Assembly: GCA_033238645.1 (NCBI GenBank)
Contig: BQXR01000003.1
Span: 124,001-188,000, forward strand
From: Thiomicrorhabdus sp033238645
GTDB taxonomy: Bacteria; Pseudomonadota; Gammaproteobacteria; Thiomicrospirales; Thiomicrospiraceae
Reading direction: 5' to 3'
DNA: 64,000 nt
Below, one piece after another: positions 61,801 through 64,000 of this stretch. Position 1 is the stretch's first letter; every line of letters starts with the position of its first letter. The notes below the pieces were generated by a model that did not search any database, was not told the DNA's origin, and saw nothing but the letters and a program-made list of their open reading frames with translations. Position numbers and translations under genes: made by a program.

Positions 61801-62694
61801 ACAGGGCCAAATCAGGCAACGATGCGTGCGTTAATGGGGGTAGAGGAGCCTAACCTTGTACCTATTATTAGTGACCCTAATAAAGTCACAGAAGACTCTG
61901 ATGCTGTATTTTACTTCCCAGGCTGTGGTTCAGAGCGTCTGTTTAGTGATATTGGCCTAGCAACGATTGCGATGTTATCTGAAACAGGTGCTCAGACCGT
62001 ATTACCACCTGGCTATTTATGTTGTGGTTTCCCGCAGACAGCGGCAGGTCAAGCAGATAAGGGTGCTCAGATTACTGCGGAGAATCGTGCTTTGTTCCAT
62101 CGAGTTGCAAACACCTTGAACTACTTGGATATCAAAACAGTTATTGTCTCTTGTGGAACCTGCATGGATCAGCTGCTTAAGTATGAGTTTGAGCTTATCT
62201 TCCCAGGTTGCCGTTTACTAGATATTCATGAATATCTACAAGAGAAAGGTATGGGTATCGAGCGTGCCACGGGTACCAAATATCTATACCATCAGCCATG
62301 TCATGATCCAATGAAAAAGCAAGATGGTACAAAAGTGGCTCAAGAACTTTTAAAGACAGATGATGTACTATTGTCAGAACGTTGTTGTAGTGAGGCAGGA
62401 ACCTTAGCGACAGCACGTCCCGATATTGCGACTCAGTTACGCTTTAGAAAAACTGAAGAGCTGCAGAAAGGCATTATGGAGTTAACAGGGGACTCAAAAG
62501 CCAAAAAAGGCAATGTTAAGATTTTGACATCCTGTCCTGCTTGTCAGCAAGGTCTAAATCGATATGAAGGTACGACAGGCATGAAGACGGATTATATTGT
62601 TGTTGAAGTCGCCAAAAGTACATTAGGTGACAACTGGCAGAAAGAGTTTGTTGAAAATTTGAAAGAGGGGAGGGTTGAAAAAGTACTTCTGTAG
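58831..62694 (+). CDS. Large FAD-linked dehydrogenase with Fe-S and CCG domains (DUF3683 type)
   Basis: A 1287-residue fusion. N-terminal about 150 residues (RIREIPYNYTSFSDREI) resemble DUF3683. A PCMH-type FAD-binding domain follows (IIPRGGGTGYTGGAIPL, near 190; DPTSQDASTIGGNISMNAGG), then the FAD-oxidase C-terminal domain (ALHMHAGDGNIHTNIPVH, GVISGEHGIGLTK). Two 4Fe-4S motifs come next (CLRCGKCKPVCQ, near 818, and CTTCHKCEAPCPV, near 880). Two CCG-type domains end it (FPGCGSERLF, YLCCGFPQTAAG, HQPCHDPMKK, CCSEAG). It resembles DUF3683-containing enzymes often annotated as D-lactate or D-2-hydroxyacid dehydrogenases that feed electrons to quinone; the substrate is not determinable here. Confidence 0.9.
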   Translation: MNPSPIKRIREIPYNYTSFSDREIVLRFLGESSWQVIQSLRDCRNTGRSSRMLFEVLGDMWVISRNPYIQSDLIENPKRRDALIAALFHRLNEVEKRLNGNETAEKLLNSVRGAVDDFAEWFPLQVELRAKVRKRLKKVCPDDNVDFSGLARVSHATDATDWRVELPLVVLTPDTEQQVIDMVQACIDLGVTIIPRGGGTGYTGGAIPLHEMTAVINTEKLEYLGLVEQVELPQIGKVATVKTGAGVVTRRVSELAERAGYAFAVDPTSQDASTIGGNISMNAGGKKAVLWGTTLDNLASWRMVTPDAKWLEVERVNHNLGKLQDQQTVIFDIRRFEKNGTTQIGEAERLEIPGSSFRQAGLGKDVTDKFLSGLPGIQKEGCDGLITSSRFILHRMPSHTRTVCLEFFGTDLSLAVPAIEEIIDYVESKKKEGLLLAGLEHLDDRYIRAVKYNTKANRKELPKMILLADICGENGFEVAKTCTAIVELANKRDAEGFIAVSDEARKRFWLDRSRTAAISAHTNAFKINEDVVIPLEKLNEYNSEIEQINIEMSIKNKLDILTDYESYFSGDIPEFDQEDDFEDAQGPTAFFKDKVEHTKNKLQAVRARWTGLLESLEGLASDHLVLIPEADQSKIRADDTLLTLFLRREVLISYRQEVKQFIQETFMGHDFEPMLNRLDEIHANIRTARLFVALHMHAGDGNIHTNIPVHSGNYEMVHLAEVIVDRIMKIATRLGGVISGEHGIGLTKYQYLEVSKVESFIKYKNRVDPNGVFNKGKLMPGSGLDNAYTPSLSLVNQEAIILEASELDELNNDIKDCLRCGKCKPVCQTHIPRANLLYSPRNKILATGQVIEAFLYEEQTRRGISLQHFEAMNDVADHCTTCHKCEAPCPVDIDFGEVSMRMKNILTNMGQKRSSIMIKAALFFLNTKHPLTIKVLRKTMIGWSAIGITLAHKVAKVFGLLGKESDIPPKSSKIAPIQQQVINFVRKPLNTGPNQATMRALMGVEEPNLVPIISDPNKVTEDSDAVFYFPGCGSERLFSDIGLATIAMLSETGAQTVLPPGYLCCGFPQTAAGQADKGAQITAENRALFHRVANTLNYLDIKTVIVSCGTCMDQLLKYEFELIFPGCRLLDIHEYLQEKGMGIERATGTKYLYHQPCHDPMKKQDGTKVAQELLKTDDVLLSERCCSEAGTLATARPDIATQLRFRKTEELQKGIMELTGDSKAKKGNVKILTSCPACQQGLNRYEGTTGMKTDYIVVEVAKSTLGDNWQKEFVENLKEGRVEKVLL

Positions 62695-62718
62695 TCAGGT
62701 TTCTTTCGAGCACAAAAA

Positions 62719-62747
62719 AAGGCGCTTATTAAAAGCGCCTTTTTTTT
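62719..62747. terminator. Bidirectional terminator between the dehydrogenase and cytochrome c genes
   Basis: A-run, GGCGCTT pairing with AAGCGCC, then eight T. Serves both convergent genes. Confidence 0.92.
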
Positions 62748-62787
62748 ACCTAAAATAAATCTAGGTTAGAACTAAATAATTAAGTTC

Positions 62788-63087
62788 TTATTTAGTAGGT
62801 TGTGATGAGAACCAAGCTGCAAGCTCTTTGATGTCTGTATCAGATAGACCAGCAGCAAAAGGTGCCATTGTTGCATCTTTACGGAATCCACCACGGAAGT
62901 CTTTAAGCTGCTTCTCAAGGTAAGCAGCGTGCTGACCAGCAAGTTTAGGGAAGTTAGGTACAACACTGTTACCGTCTGCACCGTGACAACCTACGCAAGT
63001 AGCCTGTTTAGCAGGTGCATCCATTGCGTTTGCTGAAGCTGAAAATAGTAGTGCTGTTGCCATTGATGCAATTAATAGTTTTTTCAT
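62788..63087 (-). CDS. Small class I cytochrome c (c5/c553-like)
   Basis: Periplasmic electron carrier of 99 residues. Signal peptide to about residue 21 (ANA), one heme motif CVGCH (near 32), GADGNSVVPNFPKLAGQ and a distal methionine in MAPFAAGLSDTDIKELAAWF, typical of small cytochromes c. A likely electron acceptor for SoxAX or a donor to a terminal oxidase, but no partner is fixed by context. Its gene and the next one are similar in size and orientation and each has its own terminator. Confidence 0.88.
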   Translation of the reverse strand: MKKLLIASMATALLFSASANAMDAPAKQATCVGCHGADGNSVVPNFPKLAGQHAAYLEKQLKDFRGGFRKDATMAPFAAGLSDTDIKELAAWFSSQPTK

Positions 63088-63225
63088 TGTTGCTCACTTT
63101 ATTGAATTGGGGTGGATAAGTAATTGTGTCAGCCTATTTAAAGCGATGTTAATTATTAAATCAAGCTAGAAACTTAACAACCCTTATTAATATAATTTAT
63201 ATGATGATTCACTTATTTTTGGCAA

Positions 63226-63252
63226 AAAAAAACCGTCATAAATGACGGCTTT
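63226..63252 (-). terminator. Terminator of the second cytochrome c gene
   Basis: CCGTCAT pairs with ATGACGG (63233-63248) between an A-rich and a T-rich run. It lies 20 bases after the stop of the gene at 63272 and is symmetric. Confidence 0.88.
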
Positions 63253-63271
63253 TTTACTTAAGCTCTATAAA

Positions 63272-63577
63272 TCATAGAGTTGAAACGTATGCAGCAATAT
63301 TAGCTACATCAGTATCAGATAGACCAGAAGCCATTGGAGCCATCATAGAAGTCATAGGACCTCTCTGCTTGCCAGCTTTATAGTCATTTAACTTAGAAAC
63401 GATATCTGCAGCAGCTTGACCAGCTAGCTTAGGACCAACACCACCTTCAGCAGCTGAACCGTGGCAACCTACACAAGTAGCAAAAACAGACTTACCAGCT
63501 TCAGCGTTACCAGCTGTTGCAGTTGCACCAAAAGAAACTAATCCAGCCGCAGCTAGAGCAATAATTGTATTTTTCAT
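63272..63577 (-). CDS. Small class I cytochrome c
   Basis: A 101-residue periplasmic cytochrome. Signal peptide to about residue 22, heme motif CVGCH (near 35), GGVGPKLAGQ, and a methionine-rich MTSMMAPMASGLSDTDVANIAAYV containing the heme methionine. It resembles the neighbour at 62788 in length and in the GLSDTD segment, so the two are likely paralogues. A ribosome binding site AGGAG lies before the ATG. Confidence 0.88.
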   Translation of the reverse strand: MKNTIIALAAAGLVSFGATATAGNAEAGKSVFATCVGCHGSAAEGGVGPKLAGQAAADIVSKLNDYKAGKQRGPMTSMMAPMASGLSDTDVANIAAYVSTL

Positions 63578-63932
63578 GATTGTACTCTCCTAAAGCACTA
63601 TTAAAAATAGTTAGGGCCTTATCCCTGATTGCTATTACAGTCGAAAAGCACATTGGAGTCAAGGTGGAAAGTTGGAGCAATGGTGAATATTTATTGTAAA
63701 GCTGTAACAACCAGTGATAGCAACTATAAACTTTGCTATAAAAGGCAAGAATTCATGGTGAAATCATTAATTTATAAATTTTTTTAGACATTTTTAGGTA
63801 ATTAAGTGCTTTTATGGCTAAATAGAATCAGTTTGTGATTCTAATGTAGCCATTTGTGAATTAGCTTAGAATTATATTAAAATGATGTGCTGCCCCTAAA
63901 ATAATTTATAGGGCTATAGGGAGAGGTTTGTT
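63578..63932. other. 355-base divergent intergenic region
   Basis: AT-rich, no credible ORF. It must hold the - strand cytochrome promoter and the promoter of the gene at 63933. An imperfect inverted repeat (GCCCC-TAAA ... TTTA-TAGGGC) spans about 63893-63913, just upstream of that gene's ribosome binding site. Nothing else recognisable. Confidence 0.5.
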
Positions 63933-64000
63933 GTGATTAGAATATGGGTTTTAGTGGTCATTATTACTGTCATTAGCTATCTGGTTTTGAAGTTAATTAA
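63933..64000 (+). CDS. Start of an unknown membrane protein gene, partial
   Basis: GTG 63933 with a strong GGGAGAGG ribosome binding site six bases before it opens a frame that runs off the window. The 22 visible residues (IRIWVLVVIITVISYLVL) are a hydrophobic helix, either a signal anchor or first membrane segment. Function cannot be judged. Confidence 0.55.
   Translation, partial: MIRIWVLVVIITVISYLVLKLI

Noticed and set aside
1..64000. CRISPR arrays, tRNA/rRNA genes, insertion sequences or prophage
   Set aside because: No regularly spaced repeats, tRNA-like cloverleaf signatures, transposase or phage genes were recognised on either strand.

Overview
The window is a bacterial chromosome segment, AT-rich by eye (roughly 40% G+C), gene-dense and mostly transcribed from the + strand. 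Gene content and local synteny point to a gammaproteobacterium: pssA-leuA, holD-like/rimI, trmJ-cysE-iscR, ndk-rlmN-rodZ-hisS-yfgM-bamB-der, and lpxC-dciA-secA. A soxXYZA operon, a tusA-dsrE2 pair and several small c-type cytochromes suggest a sulfur oxidiser; a Thiotrichales-like or related sulfur-oxidising lineage fits, but genus cannot be fixed from sequence alone. I saw no prophage, insertion sequence, CRISPR array, rRNA or tRNA.

Layout. 1-2000: the end of a division/cell-wall operon (murG) and an SDR gene interrupted by an in-frame stop. 2.1-6.6 kb: chemoreceptor, lgt, thyA, folA. 6.8-10.3 kb: zinc uptake (znuCB on -, znuA on +) and a degenerate CobW-like P-loop protein. 10.4-15.8 kb: sufBCDS plus a small cysteine-free protein. 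15.9-21.3 kb: the rest of the division/cell-wall cluster (murC, ddl, ftsQ, ftsA, lpxC), with murB and ftsZ absent from their usual places. 21.4-29.2 kb: dciA, secA, argJ, hisC, mutT-thiE fusion, coaE. 29.2-32.3 kb: a GGDEF/EAL protein and an exported hydrolase. 32.6-39.3 kb: an AsnB-type amidotransferase, grxD, rnt, argA, ilvD and a TerB-like gene. 39.5-43.3 kb: soxXYZA and bepA on -. 43.4-48.2 kb: tusA, dsrE2, pssA, leuA, holD-like, rimI. 48.3-58.7 kb: suhB, trmJ, cysE, iscR, iscA, ndk, rlmN, short rodZ, hisS, yfgM, bamB, der. 58.8-64 kb: a very large FAD/Fe-S dehydrogenase, two small cytochromes c, and the start of another gene.

Three things stand out. (1) Runs of seven or more G lie almost exclusively on the + strand (17 against 2), whatever the coding strand, and several share the longer word TTGAGCAGGGGGG; this looks like a chromosome-polarity or recombination motif. 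(2) The promoters of sufB, iscR and grxD carry closely related near-palindromes that resemble type-1 IscR operators, implying one Fe-S regulon joining SUF, a reduced isc operon (iscR-iscA only) and a monothiol glutaredoxin. (3) Conserved clusters are pruned: ftsZ, murB, pilF, ispG and iscSU-hscBA-fdx are missing from their normal places and RodZ lacks its C-terminal domain.
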